Source: Bosea sp. 29B (GTDB lineage Bacteria > Pseudomonadota > Alphaproteobacteria > Rhizobiales > Beijerinckiaceae). Taken from it: DNA of 64,000 nucleotides. The notes under the pieces are model-generated. The model searched no databases. It was given only the letters and a program-made list of their open reading frames with translations, and was not told the origin of the DNA. Within the stretch, counting starts at the first letter, position 1. Each line of letters starts with the position of its first letter. The stretch covers positions 2,077,408-2,141,407 of the forward strand of contig NZ_LR733817.1 of assembly GCF_902506165.1 (NCBI RefSeq), in the 5' to 3' direction. This document shows, piece after piece, positions 28,797-38,865 of this stretch. The position numbers were made by a program, and so were the translations under genes.

Positions 28797-29357
28797 ATGC
28801 GCCGGCGCGGCAAGCTCCTCTCCGAAGCGGAACTCGCGCTCTGGCGCCAGGTCGCACGTACCGTCAAGCCGCTTGCCGGCCGCTCGCCGGTCGAGCCTGA
28901 ACCGGAAGCGGAGCAGGCCAAGTCGGCCGCAGTTGCGGAAAGCCTTCTGCCCCCAACAACGCCGACACCGGTCCGGCCCGCTAAGCCCGCACCGCCGCCG
29001 CTGGTGCCGCTGGAACGGCGCATGCGCACGCAATTGCGCCGCGGCCAGCAGGGCGTCGAGGCCGTGATCGACCTGCACGGGCTGCGCCAGGACGAGGCGC
29101 ATTCGGCCTTGCGCGGCTTCCTGCGCCTGCAGCAGCAGCGCGGCGCGAAACTCGTGCTGGTGGTGACCGGCAAGGGCATCGCCGGCGACGTCCCTTATGG
29201 CGAGGAGAGGGGCATCCTGCGCCGCAACGTGCCGCATTGGCTGCGCTTGCCGGACCTGCGCCCGCTGGTGCTCGGCTTCGACGAGGCTGAGCAGCGCCAT
29301 GGCGGCACCGGCGCGCTTTATATCCGCCTGCGCCGCAGCCGGGAGCTCGACCGATGA
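28797..29357 (+). CDS. Smr domain protein
   Basis: A 186-residue protein with a Smr (small MutS-related) domain at about residues 85-180. The motifs are IDLHGLRQDEA and VLVVTGKGI, and the C terminus GTGALYIRLRR. Smr domains cut DNA branch structures or RNA. The N-terminal third is polar and Pro-rich with low complexity. It sits between mltA and the XRE gene with which it overlaps (ATGA), as in other alphaproteobacteria. Confidence 0.9.
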   Translation: MRRRGKLLSEAELALWRQVARTVKPLAGRSPVEPEPEAEQAKSAAVAESLLPPTTPTPVRPAKPAPPPLVPLERRMRTQLRRGQQGVEAVIDLHGLRQDEAHSALRGFLRLQQQRGAKLVLVVTGKGIAGDVPYGEERGILRRNVPHWLRLPDLRPLVLGFDEAEQRHGGTGALYIRLRRSRELDR

Positions 29358-29728
29358 CGCCCTTCGGCCGCCGCGTCCGTGAATTGCGCGCCGCCCGCGG
29401 CGTAACACTGGCGCAGATGGCGCAGGCGCTCGGCGTCACCCCGGCCTATCTTTCGGCGCTGGAGCACGGCAAGCGCGGCCAGCCGACCTTCACCCTGATC
29501 CAGAGCGCAATCCATCATCTCGGCGTGATCTGGGACGAGGCCGACGAATTGATCCGCCTCGCCGAGCTCTCCCATCCGCGCATCGTGATCGACACCGCCG
29601 GCCTCGAACCCGAGGCAACCCTGTTCGCCAATCGCCTTGCCCATGAGGTACAATGGCTCGGCCCGTCGGACCTGGCAGCACTGACCTCGATCCTCGACAG
29701 TGCCGCGCGCCGGCGCGGAAGCGCTTGA
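29354..29728 (+). CDS. XRE-family helix-turn-helix regulator
   Basis: A 124-residue regulator with an N-terminal Cro/C1-type HTH (VTLAQMAQALGVTPAYLSALEHGKRG, about residues 18-43) and a short helical C terminus. The ATG overlaps the smr stop. It is the last gene of timA-mltA-smr-xre, so it is probably constitutive. The targets are unknown. Confidence 0.85.
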   Translation: MTPFGRRVRELRAARGVTLAQMAQALGVTPAYLSALEHGKRGQPTFTLIQSAIHHLGVIWDEADELIRLAELSHPRIVIDTAGLEPEATLFANRLAHEVQWLGPSDLAALTSILDSAARRRGSA

Positions 29729-29784
29729 CCTGACCTGCCGGCAATGCAACACGCCGCCATCCTCCCGCCATTACGGATCGTTTC

Positions 29785-30783
29785 ATGACCTCCAAGCGCT
29801 ATGACGTGCTCGCCTTGGGCAATGCCATCGTCGACGTCTTCGCTTCGGCGGAGGAAGACTTCCTGATGAAGTACGAGCTGGTCAAAGGCTCGATGGCGCT
29901 GATCGACGAGCCGCGGGCCGAGCTGCTCTATGGCGCGATGGGTCCGGGCAAGGTGGTCTCGGGTGGCTCGGCCGCCAACACCATCGCCGGCCTCGCCTCC
30001 TTCGGCGGCAAGGGCGCCTTCATCGGCAAGGTCAAGGCCGACGAGCTCGGCAAGCTCTACCGTCACGACCTGACCTCGCTCGGCGTCGCCTTCGACACTG
30101 CCGCGGCGACCGAGGGCGCGGCGACGGCGCGCTCCTTCATCATCGTCACACCCGATGGCGAGCGCACGATGAACACCTATCTCGGCGCCTGCCAGGGCCT
30201 GTCCCCGGCCGATGTCGATCCGGCCACGGTCGAGAACGCCGACATCGTCTATCTCGAAGGCTATCTCTGGGATCCGCCGGCGGCCAAGGACGCCTTCCGC
30301 AAGGCCTCGGAGCTCGCCCACAAGGCTGGCGGCCGCGTCGCCATCACTCTGTCGGATTCCTTTTGCGTCGACCGCTATCGTGATGAGTTCCTCGGACTGA
30401 TCCGCAATGGCCTCGTCGACCTCGTCTTCGCCAACGAGCACGAGCTGAAGAGCCTCTACCAGAGTGCTGACTTCGACACGGCGCTGGCAGGGATGCGGGC
30501 GGAGAACATCCTTGCCGTCATCACCCGCTCGGAGAATGGCGCGCTGGCGTTGACGCCGGATGGCGTCGTGGCCGAGCCGGTCTTCCCGGTTGAGCGCGTG
30601 GTCGATGCCACCGGCGCCGGCGATCTCTTCGCCGCCGGCTTCCTGCATGGCCTGACCTCCGGCCGCGAAGCCCGTGATTGCCTGCGGCTCGGCGCGCTGG
30701 CCGCGGCCGAGGTCATCAGCCATGTCGGCGCACGCCCGGACGTCAGCCTGAAGACGCTCGCCGGCAATAACGGCTTGCTTTGA
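29785..30783 (+). CDS. Adenosine kinase (PfkB family)
   Basis: A 332-residue ribokinase-type sugar kinase. The first signature is VVSGGSAANTIAGLASFGGKGAFIGKV and the second is VVDATGAGDLFAAGFLHGL, containing the catalytic Asp and the anion hole. The N terminus YDVLALGNAIVDV and the overall match are those of bacterial adenosine kinase-like proteins, which phosphorylate adenosine to AMP. Other nucleosides remain possible. It is convergent with hemA, 16 bases apart. Confidence 0.85.
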   Translation: MTSKRYDVLALGNAIVDVFASAEEDFLMKYELVKGSMALIDEPRAELLYGAMGPGKVVSGGSAANTIAGLASFGGKGAFIGKVKADELGKLYRHDLTSLGVAFDTAAATEGAATARSFIIVTPDGERTMNTYLGACQGLSPADVDPATVENADIVYLEGYLWDPPAAKDAFRKASELAHKAGGRVAITLSDSFCVDRYRDEFLGLIRNGLVDLVFANEHELKSLYQSADFDTALAGMRAENILAVITRSENGALALTPDGVVAEPVFPVERVVDATGAGDLFAAGFLHGLTSGREARDCLRLGALAAAEVISHVGARPDVSLKTLAGNNGLL

Positions 30784-30799
30784 TGAGAATGGGCGGCGT

Positions 30800-32011
30800 T
30801 TACGCCGCCCGCTTCAGCCCCGTGGCGCTCCAGATCTCGCTGAGCGCGCCGACCAGCGCGGCGATATCCTCGTCCGAGTGCAACGGCGTCGGCGTGATCC
30901 GCAGGCGCTCGGTGCCGCGCGCCACGGTCGGGTAGTTGATCGGCTGGACGTAGATCGCAAAGCGCTCCAGCAACTCGTCGCTGATTCGCTTGCACAGGGC
31001 GGCATCGCCGACCATCACCGGCACGATATGGCTGGGATTGCTGAGATGCGGAATGCCGGCCTGGTCGAGCTGCTGACGTAGCTTGCGCACACGGTCCTGC
31101 TGGCCCTCGCGTTCCACCGAGCTGGTCTTGAGGTGCCGGATCGCAGCCAGCGCGCCCGCGGCGAGTGACGGCGGTAGCGAGCTCGAGAAGATGAAGCCCG
31201 AGGCGAAGCTCCGAATGAAGTCGCACAACGCCGTCGAGCCGGTGACATAGCCGCCCATCACGCCGAAGGATTTGGCCAGCGTACCCTCGATCAGGTCGAG
31301 CCGGTGCGAGAGGCCATCGCGTTCGCTGACGCCGCCGCCGCGCGGGCCGTAGAGCCCGACGGCATGGACCTCGTCGATATAGGTCAACGCGCCGAATTCT
31401 TCGGCGAGATCGCAGAACTCCGCGACCGGCGCGATGTCGCCATCCATCGAATAGACCGATTCGAAGGCGATCAGCTTCGGCCGGTTCGGGTCGATGCTCG
31501 CGAGCTTGCGACGCAGGTCCTGCGGGTCGTTATGGGCGAAGATCAGTTTCTCGGCCCGCGAATGCCGGATGCCCTCGATCATCGAGGCATGGTTGGCGGC
31601 ATCGGTCAGCACGACGCAGCCGGGAATGCGTGCGGCCAGCGTCGAGAGCGAGGCCCAGTTCGACATGTAGCCGGAGTTGAACAGCAGCGCCGCCTCCTTG
31701 CCGTGCAGGTCGGCGAGCTCGCGCTCCAGCAGGACATGATAGTGGTTGGTCCCGGCGATGTTGCGGGTGCCGCCAGCGCCGGCGCCGCAGGCATCGAGCG
31801 CCTCGCGCATCGCGGCGAGCACGGCGGGGTGCTGGCCCATGCCGAGATAGTCGTTCGAGCACCAGACGGTGACCTCGCGCGGCCCGCTCGGGCCATGGAA
31901 GGCGGCGCGCGGAAAGCGGCCGGCGCGGCGTTCGAGATCGGCGAAGACACGATAGCGCCCCTCGGCCTTGAGGCCGTCGAGCTCGCTGCGGAAAAAGGCC
32001 TCGAAATCCAT
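30800..32011 (-). CDS. hemA: 5-aminolevulinate synthase
   Basis: A 403-residue PLP enzyme of the C4 (Shemin) pathway, condensing glycine with succinyl-CoA as the first haem step, a marker of alphaproteobacteria. [51 protein letters not shown] and the PLP-Lys region [13 protein letters not shown] are all present. The start at MDFEAFF has AGGAG about 8 bases upstream; a longer ORF reading through the intergenic gap is rejected. Confidence 0.96.
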   Translation of the reverse strand: MDFEAFFRSELDGLKAEGRYRVFADLERRAGRFPRAAFHGPSGPREVTVWCSNDYLGMGQHPAVLAAMREALDACGAGAGGTRNIAGTNHYHVLLERELADLHGKEAALLFNSGYMSNWASLSTLAARIPGCVVLTDAANHASMIEGIRHSRAEKLIFAHNDPQDLRRKLASIDPNRPKLIAFESVYSMDGDIAPVAEFCDLAEEFGALTYIDEVHAVGLYGPRGGGVSERDGLSHRLDLIEGTLAKSFGVMGGYVTGSTALCDFIRSFASGFIFSSSLPPSLAAGALAAIRHLKTSSVEREGQQDRVRKLRQQLDQAGIPHLSNPSHIVPVMVGDAALCKRISDELLERFAIYVQPINYPTVARGTERLRITPTPLHSDEDIAALVGALSEIWSATGLKRAA

Positions 32012-32220
32012 TGGGGAGCCTCCTGGCGCCACCTTTGAGGGATTCCAGCCACAGGGTAAAGGCGCGCCGATGTCGCGCCGCAGCAGGGCCGCGGCGGATC
32101 GATGCCAGGGCCGGCCGCGTCGCATCGTGCAAGGTGCTTTTCGTTTCCGGCAGGGAATGGGCCTTTCCCTTTGGCACGCCGGGCCTTTAGATCGTCGGCA
32201 AAGCTGACGAGGAACAGGCC

Positions 32221-33852
32221 ATGGCGGTAACGATCGACGGACGGACCCTGAAGGGCAAGCAAGTGCTGCGCGTGGCCCGGCCCGGCGCCTCCGGCCGCTA
32301 TGAGAAGGCGACGCTGGCCAAATCGGCCCGCGAGGCGATCGCGGCGACGCGCGCCCATATCGACGCCAATTTCATGAACGACGAAGCCCCGTTCATGTAC
32401 TCCTTCAACACCGGCGTCGGCCTGTTCAAGGACCAGCGCGTGCTGATGTCGGAGATGACCGAATATCAGCGCAAGAGCGTCTATGCCCACGCCACCGGTG
32501 TCGGCGAGCCCTTCGCGGAGGATGTGACGCGCGCCACCATGCTGCTGCGCGCCAACGCCTTCGCCTCGAACTATTCCGGCCCGCAGGTCGCGCTGGTCGA
32601 GCGCCTGCTCGCCTGCCTCAATGCCGGCATCCATCCGGTGATCCCGCAGAAGGGCTCGGTCGGCGCCTCCGGCGACCTCGCCCCGCTCGCCCATATGTCG
32701 GCGGCAGTCTGCGGCTTCGAGGAGGGTGAAGCCGTCTACAAGGGCAGGCGGATGAAGGCCCGCGACGCCTTGGCGAAGGCGGGGCTGGAGCCGGACTTCA
32801 AGCTCGGGGCCAAGGATGCCTCCGCCCTGATCAATGGCTCGACCGTGTCGCTGGCGCTCGGCGTGCTCGCGACCGAGGACGCCAAGCGGCTGATCAAGGC
32901 CGCCGATATCGGCCTTGCCCTCTCGCTCGAAGCGATGCGCGGGGAGCTCGCCGCCTTCGATCCGCGCGTCCATGCCGCGCGCCCGCATCCCGGCCAGGCG
33001 CTGGTGGCGCGCAACCTTCTGAAGATCACGCAAGGGTCCAAGCGCTGCTCGGCCTCGGCCCGCGAGACGATCTATCCCGACGAGATCGGTCGCACGCCCG
33101 GCAAGCCGCCGGCGCCGCGTGTGCAGGACGTCTATTCGCTGCGCTGTGCCCCACAGGTGCATGGTCCGGCCCGCGAGGCGCTCGATTATGTCTCGCGCAT
33201 CATCGCGACCGAGACCAATTCGGCGACCGACAATCCGCTGATCTTCCCCGAGGATGACGGCTACCGCGTCATATCCGGCGGCCATTTCCACGGCCAGTAC
33301 GTCGCACAGGCGATGGACCTGCTCGCCATCGCCATGACCGATCTCGGCTCGATCTGCGAGCGCCGCCTCGCCCGACTGGTCGACCCGACCATGAGCTACG
33401 GCCTGCCGCGCAACCTGCTCGCCGGCAAGCGCGGCCTCAATACCGGTTTTGCTACCGTGCAGTGCTCGATGTCGGCGCTGGTGATGGAGAACCGCACGCT
33501 GTCCTCGCCCGGCTCGGTCGATTCGATTCCCGGCAAGTCCAATGCCGAGGACCATGTCTCGAACTCGACCTGGTGCGGCCGCAAGGCGCGCACAGTCGTC
33601 GAGAATGTCGAGATGATCATCGCCGCCGAGATCCTGATGGCCTGTCAGGCGCTCTCGCTGATCGCCGAAACCGCCAAGGCCCATCCGCTCGGCAAGGGCA
33701 CGCAGGCGGCGCTCGACGCACTGCGCGAGACGATCCCGCCGGCGCTCGACGGTGACCGCTGGTACGCTGCCGAGATGAACCAGGCGACGGCGCTGGTCCG
33801 CTCCGGTGCGATCGTCGAGGCGGTCGAGGCGGCGGTGGGGGGACTGGAGTAA
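32221..33852 (+). CDS. Aromatic amino acid ammonia-lyase family protein (HAL/PAL/TAL)
   Basis: A 543-residue lyase with the MIO cofactor precursor Ala-Ser-Gly at residues 149-151 ([14 protein letters not shown]). FNTGVGLF follows the family's N-terminal catalytic Tyr region, and [11 protein letters not shown] and [13 protein letters not shown] are the expected central motifs. Family members remove ammonia from His, Phe or Tyr, or move it (aminomutases). The selectivity segment [13 protein letters not shown] is unlike the usual histidase, and no hut genes are nearby, so I do not call it hutH. The gap to hemA is 209 bases, large enough for divergent promoters. Confidence 0.85.
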   Translation: MAVTIDGRTLKGKQVLRVARPGASGRYEKATLAKSAREAIAATRAHIDANFMNDEAPFMYSFNTGVGLFKDQRVLMSEMTEYQRKSVYAHATGVGEPFAEDVTRATMLLRANAFASNYSGPQVALVERLLACLNAGIHPVIPQKGSVGASGDLAPLAHMSAAVCGFEEGEAVYKGRRMKARDALAKAGLEPDFKLGAKDASALINGSTVSLALGVLATEDAKRLIKAADIGLALSLEAMRGELAAFDPRVHAARPHPGQALVARNLLKITQGSKRCSASARETIYPDEIGRTPGKPPAPRVQDVYSLRCAPQVHGPAREALDYVSRIIATETNSATDNPLIFPEDDGYRVISGGHFHGQYVAQAMDLLAIAMTDLGSICERRLARLVDPTMSYGLPRNLLAGKRGLNTGFATVQCSMSALVMENRTLSSPGSVDSIPGKSNAEDHVSNSTWCGRKARTVVENVEMIIAAEILMACQALSLIAETAKAHPLGKGTQAALDALRETIPPALDGDRWYAAEMNQATALVRSGAIVEAVEAAVGGLE

Positions 33853-33861
33853 CCCACACAA

Positions 33862-33966
33862 TGTGGTCATCCCGGACAAGCCGCGAAGCGGCGCTGATCC
33901 GGGATCCATTCCGGAACGGTTCAGGCATGGGTCCCGGGTCTGCGCTTCGCTCCGCCTGGGACGACT
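33862..33966. repeat. Intergenic repeat with inverted segments
   Basis: GTCATCCCGGACAAGCCGCG then CGGCGCTGATCCGGGATCC and further GGTCCCGGGTCTGCGCTTCG and CCTGGGACGAC. Such GTCATCCCGG...CCGGGAT blocks are dispersed intergenic repeats in Hyphomicrobiales genomes. Same general type as 25155-25262 but not the same sequence. It fills the gap between the lyase gene and the convergent PNPOx gene. Confidence 0.6.
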
Positions 33967-33975
33967 CGCGCTTAG

Positions 33976-34608
33976 TTAGTACAACGTCGCCCTGACCCGC
34001 TCCGGCAGCGCTTTGTCATAGGCCTCGCCGTCGAAGGCTTCCGCAGCCGCCCGTGCCGAGATGTCGCGCAGGATCGTGCCCGCGCTCGGCAGGGAGCGCT
34101 TGTCGACCTGCGCCGCTGGGTTCCAAAGGTCGGCGCGCACCACCGCCCGCGAGCACTGAAAGTAGGTGGCCTCGACGGTGACGACGATCACGCAGGCCGG
34201 CAGCTTGCCCGCCATGTCGAAGCGCGCGCACAGCTCGGGATCGGTCGAGAGCACCGCGGTGCCGTTCACACGCAGGGTTTCGCCGTAACCGGGGATCAAA
34301 AAGAGCATTCCGATTCGATTGTCAGACAGAAGATTCTTCAATGAATCCAGACGGTTATTGCCTCTTCGGTCCGGAATCAGCAGCGTTTTGGCGTCGCTGA
34401 CGGTGACAAAGCCCGGCTGATCCCCACGCGGTGAGCAATCCAGGCCATCCGGGCCATTGGTCGCGAGCACGAAAAACGGCGAGGCCGCGATCAGCGCGCC
34501 GTAGTTGGCGTCGATGTGATCGATCTCCTTGATCACCGAGGCCGGCGCGATCGGGTTCGGATAGAGCGCGGCGAGCTGTTCGGGCGAGGTTATGCGATGC
34601 GCGGTCAT
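33976..34608 (-). CDS. Pyridoxamine 5'-phosphate oxidase-family (FMN-binding split barrel) protein
   Basis: A 210-residue PNPOx-like split barrel. Visible: SPFFVLATNGPDGLDCSPRGDQPGF, TLLIPDRRGNNRLDSLKNLLSDNRIGMLFLIPG and RADLWNP near the C terminus. The pattern fits the MSMEG_1061-type subfamily, thought to bind FMN or F420 and reduce small molecules. The substrate is unknown. The start MTAHRITSPEQL is chosen; the longer ORF would cross the pnp terminator. Confidence 0.85.
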   Translation of the reverse strand: MTAHRITSPEQLAALYPNPIAPASVIKEIDHIDANYGALIAASPFFVLATNGPDGLDCSPRGDQPGFVTVSDAKTLLIPDRRGNNRLDSLKNLLSDNRIGMLFLIPGYGETLRVNGTAVLSTDPELCARFDMAGKLPACVIVVTVEATYFQCSRAVVRADLWNPAAQVDKRSLPSAGTILRDISARAAAEAFDGEAYDKALPERVRATLY

Positions 34609-34672
34609 GCCAGCCTCCGGAGACAATAAGTCTAGACTATTCTTTCTCGCTGCGTTGCACCAGAGGGACCCC

Positions 34673-34709
34673 CAAAAGAAAACGCCCCGCACCGTCAGGT
34701 GCGGAGCGT
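34673..34709 (-). terminator. Intrinsic terminator of pnp
   Basis: On the minus strand CGCTCCGCACC, loop TGAC, GGTGCGGGGCG (one mismatch), then TTTTCTTTT. It lies about 30 bases after the pnp stop with a parS-like site in between. Confidence 0.9.
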
Positions 34710-34710
34710 C

Positions 34711-34726
34711 TGATTCACGTGAAACG
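34711..34726. other. parS-like site downstream of pnp
   Basis: TGATTCACGTGAAACG matches the 16-bp parS consensus at 14 positions and shares its first 15 bases with the site in oriC. It is about 13.4 kb from the origin site, between the pnp stop and its terminator. Confidence 0.55.
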
Positions 34727-34737
34727 CTGATCGCGGA

Positions 34738-36909
<2,172 letters not shown>

Positions 36910-37145
36910 GGATATGTCTTTCGGTCGGATGCGATCCGTCCGGCGTCGATCGTGCCCATGGGCAAGACGGCTAAACGTCCGGGAGGTGCTTGCAGGAAGC
37001 GCGCCCGGGCGCTCGGCGATCCTGCCATGAGCGTCGCTGACGCCGGCGGATCATGCGGGAAGCCGCCCCATGCGGTTGCCGCACTGGAATGGGAGCTCGC
37101 GTCATTGCGGCGCTCCCGGAGTGAGGCCGATCAATCGGCCCCTAG

Positions 37146-37178
37146 CAGAACCGCCCGGAGCAGCGAGGCACCGGGCGG
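37146..37178 (-). terminator. Hairpin after rpsO
   Basis: CCGCCCGG (37151-37158), 12-base loop, CCGGGCGG (37171-37178). On the minus strand it is followed by TTCTGCT. It lies 15 bases after the rpsO stop. The weak T-tract suggests partial termination or an RNA end-processing site between rpsO and pnp. Confidence 0.6.
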
Positions 37179-37192
37179 AATTTCCGTCTCGA

Positions 37193-37462
37193 TCAGCGGC
37201 GGATGCCGAGCTTCTCGATCAGCGTCTTGTAGCGCGCTTCTTCCTTGCCCCTGAGGTAGTCGAGCAGGGAGCGGCGCTGCGAGACCAGCTTGAGCAGGCC
37301 GCGACGCGAATGGTTGTCCTTGGTGTGGGACTTGAAGTGGCCGGTCAGGTTGTTGATGCGCTCGGTGAGGATCGCGACCTGGACTTCCGGCGAGCCGGTG
37401 TCGTTCGGCTTGGTGGCGTGTTCCTTGATGAGCGCGGTCTTGCGCTCGGCAGTGATCGACAT
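37193..37462 (-). CDS. rpsO: 30S ribosomal protein S15
   Basis: An 89-residue protein, the usual S15 length. [19 protein letters not shown] and the C-terminal [18 protein letters not shown] are the family signature. It binds the 16S central domain early in assembly. The ATG at 37462 has AGGA seven bases ahead; an ATG two codons upstream is too close to the ribosome binding site. An S15-responsive leader has been described in alphaproteobacteria; the leader here is long enough (about 270 bases) but I could not confirm a match. Confidence 0.97.
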   Translation of the reverse strand: MSITAERKTALIKEHATKPNDTGSPEVQVAILTERINNLTGHFKSHTKDNHSRRGLLKLVSQRRSLLDYLRGKEEARYKTLIEKLGIRR

Positions 37463-37667
37463 CGTCATGTCCTTTGGTTCGGGTGTTGATCTGGCGGGCC
37501 AGGCCGGGATGTCGTCCAGCAAGGTCCGAAGCCCGCATCCGCCTCATCGCGGAAGGGATGCGCAGCCGGCTGGTAGGCCGGTTGCCCGGGCATATACACG
37601 AAATCTGGCGAAACGCTAGGGTGCTGCACTGCAGCGCGAGGCAAAGGTCCACCGATTGTTCGATGGC

Positions 37668-37692
37668 GGAACCAGTCGCCCGGCCCGCAGTT
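37668..37692 (+). promoter_or_regulatory. Possible general-stress (EcfG-type) promoter of the ku operon
   Basis: GGAAC (37668-37672), 18 bases, TT (37691-37692), matching the GGAAC-N18/19-TT pattern of alphaproteobacterial general-stress sigma factors such as RpoE2/EcfG. It lies 44 bases before the first start codon of the unit. Short motif, so chance is not excluded. Confidence 0.5.
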
Positions 37693-37735
37693 GGAACCCA
37701 AACAGTTATCCAGTCCAGGTGCCATCATACGTACC

Positions 37736-37969
37736 ATGCCGAAAGATCGCCTCATCGCCGCGCTCGCCGCCCAGCTCAGAGCCGAGCGTGAGACCCGTGA
37801 CGCGCTTGCCGACGTGATCGCCAGCGGTCAGTTCGACCGCGAGGTGCTGCTGGCGATCCTGTCCGATCCCGTGCCGGTCGTGACCCGAGACGAGATCGTC
37901 CGGGCCGAAGCCTGGCTACGCGGCTTGCCACCTGCCTTCCCCGCTCGGCCCAAGCTGAGGGCGGCCTGA
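37736..37969 (+). CDS. Small conserved-looking hypothetical protein upstream of ku
   Basis: A 77-residue unrecognised protein, mostly helical by composition: Arg/Ala/Glu-rich start (MPKDRLIAALAAQLRAERET) and Pro-rich end. No signal peptide, membrane helix or cysteines. Its stop overlaps the ku ATG by one base (TGATG), so translation is coupled with ku. That coupling and the full open frame argue it is real. A role with Ku/LigD is possible but unproven. Confidence 0.6.
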   Translation: MPKDRLIAALAAQLRAERETRDALADVIASGQFDREVLLAILSDPVPVVTRDEIVRAEAWLRGLPPAFPARPKLRAA

Positions 37970-38847
37970 TGGCGCCCCGGCCGGCTTGGAAGGGCTATCT
38001 CAAGCTCTCGCTGGTGTCCTGCGCCGTCGAATTGACCTCGGCGACCGACCATAGCGAGAAGGTTTCCTTCCGCGTCATCAACCGCAAGACCGGCAATACC
38101 GTCCAGCGGCAATACATCGACAGCGTCAGCGGAAAGTCCGTCGATTCCGACGACGAGGTCAAGGGCTATGAGATCGGCGGCGACGAATATCTGCTGATCG
38201 AGGAGGACGAGATCGACGCGGTCCAGATCGAGAGTTCGCACACGCTCTCGATCGAGCAGTTCGTCGACCGGGCCGCGATCCCGCAGATCTATTTTGACCA
38301 GCCCTATTATCTCAGCCCCTCCGACGAGGTCTCGGAGGAGGCCTTCGCCGTGATCCGCGAGGCGATGGCGAAGCAGAAGAAGGCCGGCATCGCCCGCATC
38401 GTGCTCTATCGCCGCGAGCGGCCGGTGATGATCGAGCCCTTTGACAAAGGCCTGCTGCTGACCACGCTGCGCTACGACAAGACTGTGCGCCAGCCGGATG
38501 AAGTCTTTGACGGCCTGCGCAAAGGCAAGCTCGACGCGGAGCTGGTCGATCTCGCCACCCACATCATCGACAAGAAAGAGGCGAAGTTCGATCCCAGCGG
38601 CTTCGAGGATCGCTACGAGGCGGCGCTGCTCGAGCTGATCGCCGCCAAGCGCAAGGGCAAGAAACCTCCGGTCGCGAAGCCAGCAGAGCGCCCTTCCAAT
38701 GTAGTCAATCTGTTCGAGGCGTTGAAGAAGAGCCTCGGAGAAGAAAACGATTCACCTTCCAAGTCGTCCGCTCGCGGCAAGAAGCCGTCCGGTACCCGCA
38801 AGTCGACGAAAAAAACCGCCGCCGGCAAGGCCAGGAAGAGTGCCTGA
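37969..38847 (+). CDS. ku: Non-homologous end-joining protein Ku
   Basis: A 292-residue bacterial Ku forming a homodimeric ring on double-strand ends and recruiting LigD. The start MAPRPAWKGYLKLSLVSCAVEL is diagnostic, followed by the Ku core with VSEEAFAVIREAMAKQKKAG and IARIVLYRRERPVMIEP. The C terminus is Lys/Ser-rich (about residues 250-292), a tail that in Ku binds DNA. It is the second gene of the small-ORF-ku-ligD unit. Confidence 0.97.
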   Translation: MAPRPAWKGYLKLSLVSCAVELTSATDHSEKVSFRVINRKTGNTVQRQYIDSVSGKSVDSDDEVKGYEIGGDEYLLIEEDEIDAVQIESSHTLSIEQFVDRAAIPQIYFDQPYYLSPSDEVSEEAFAVIREAMAKQKKAGIARIVLYRRERPVMIEPFDKGLLLTTLRYDKTVRQPDEVFDGLRKGKLDAELVDLATHIIDKKEAKFDPSGFEDRYEAALLELIAAKRKGKKPPVAKPAERPSNVVNLFEALKKSLGEENDSPSKSSARGKKPSGTRKSTKKTAAGKARKSA

Positions 38848-38865
38848 CGCGCGTCGGAGGACGCC

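Noticed and set aside
31606..33909. 767-codon open frame on the minus strand
   Set aside because: It runs antisense to the lyase gene and through hemA in another frame; no protein family is recognisable.
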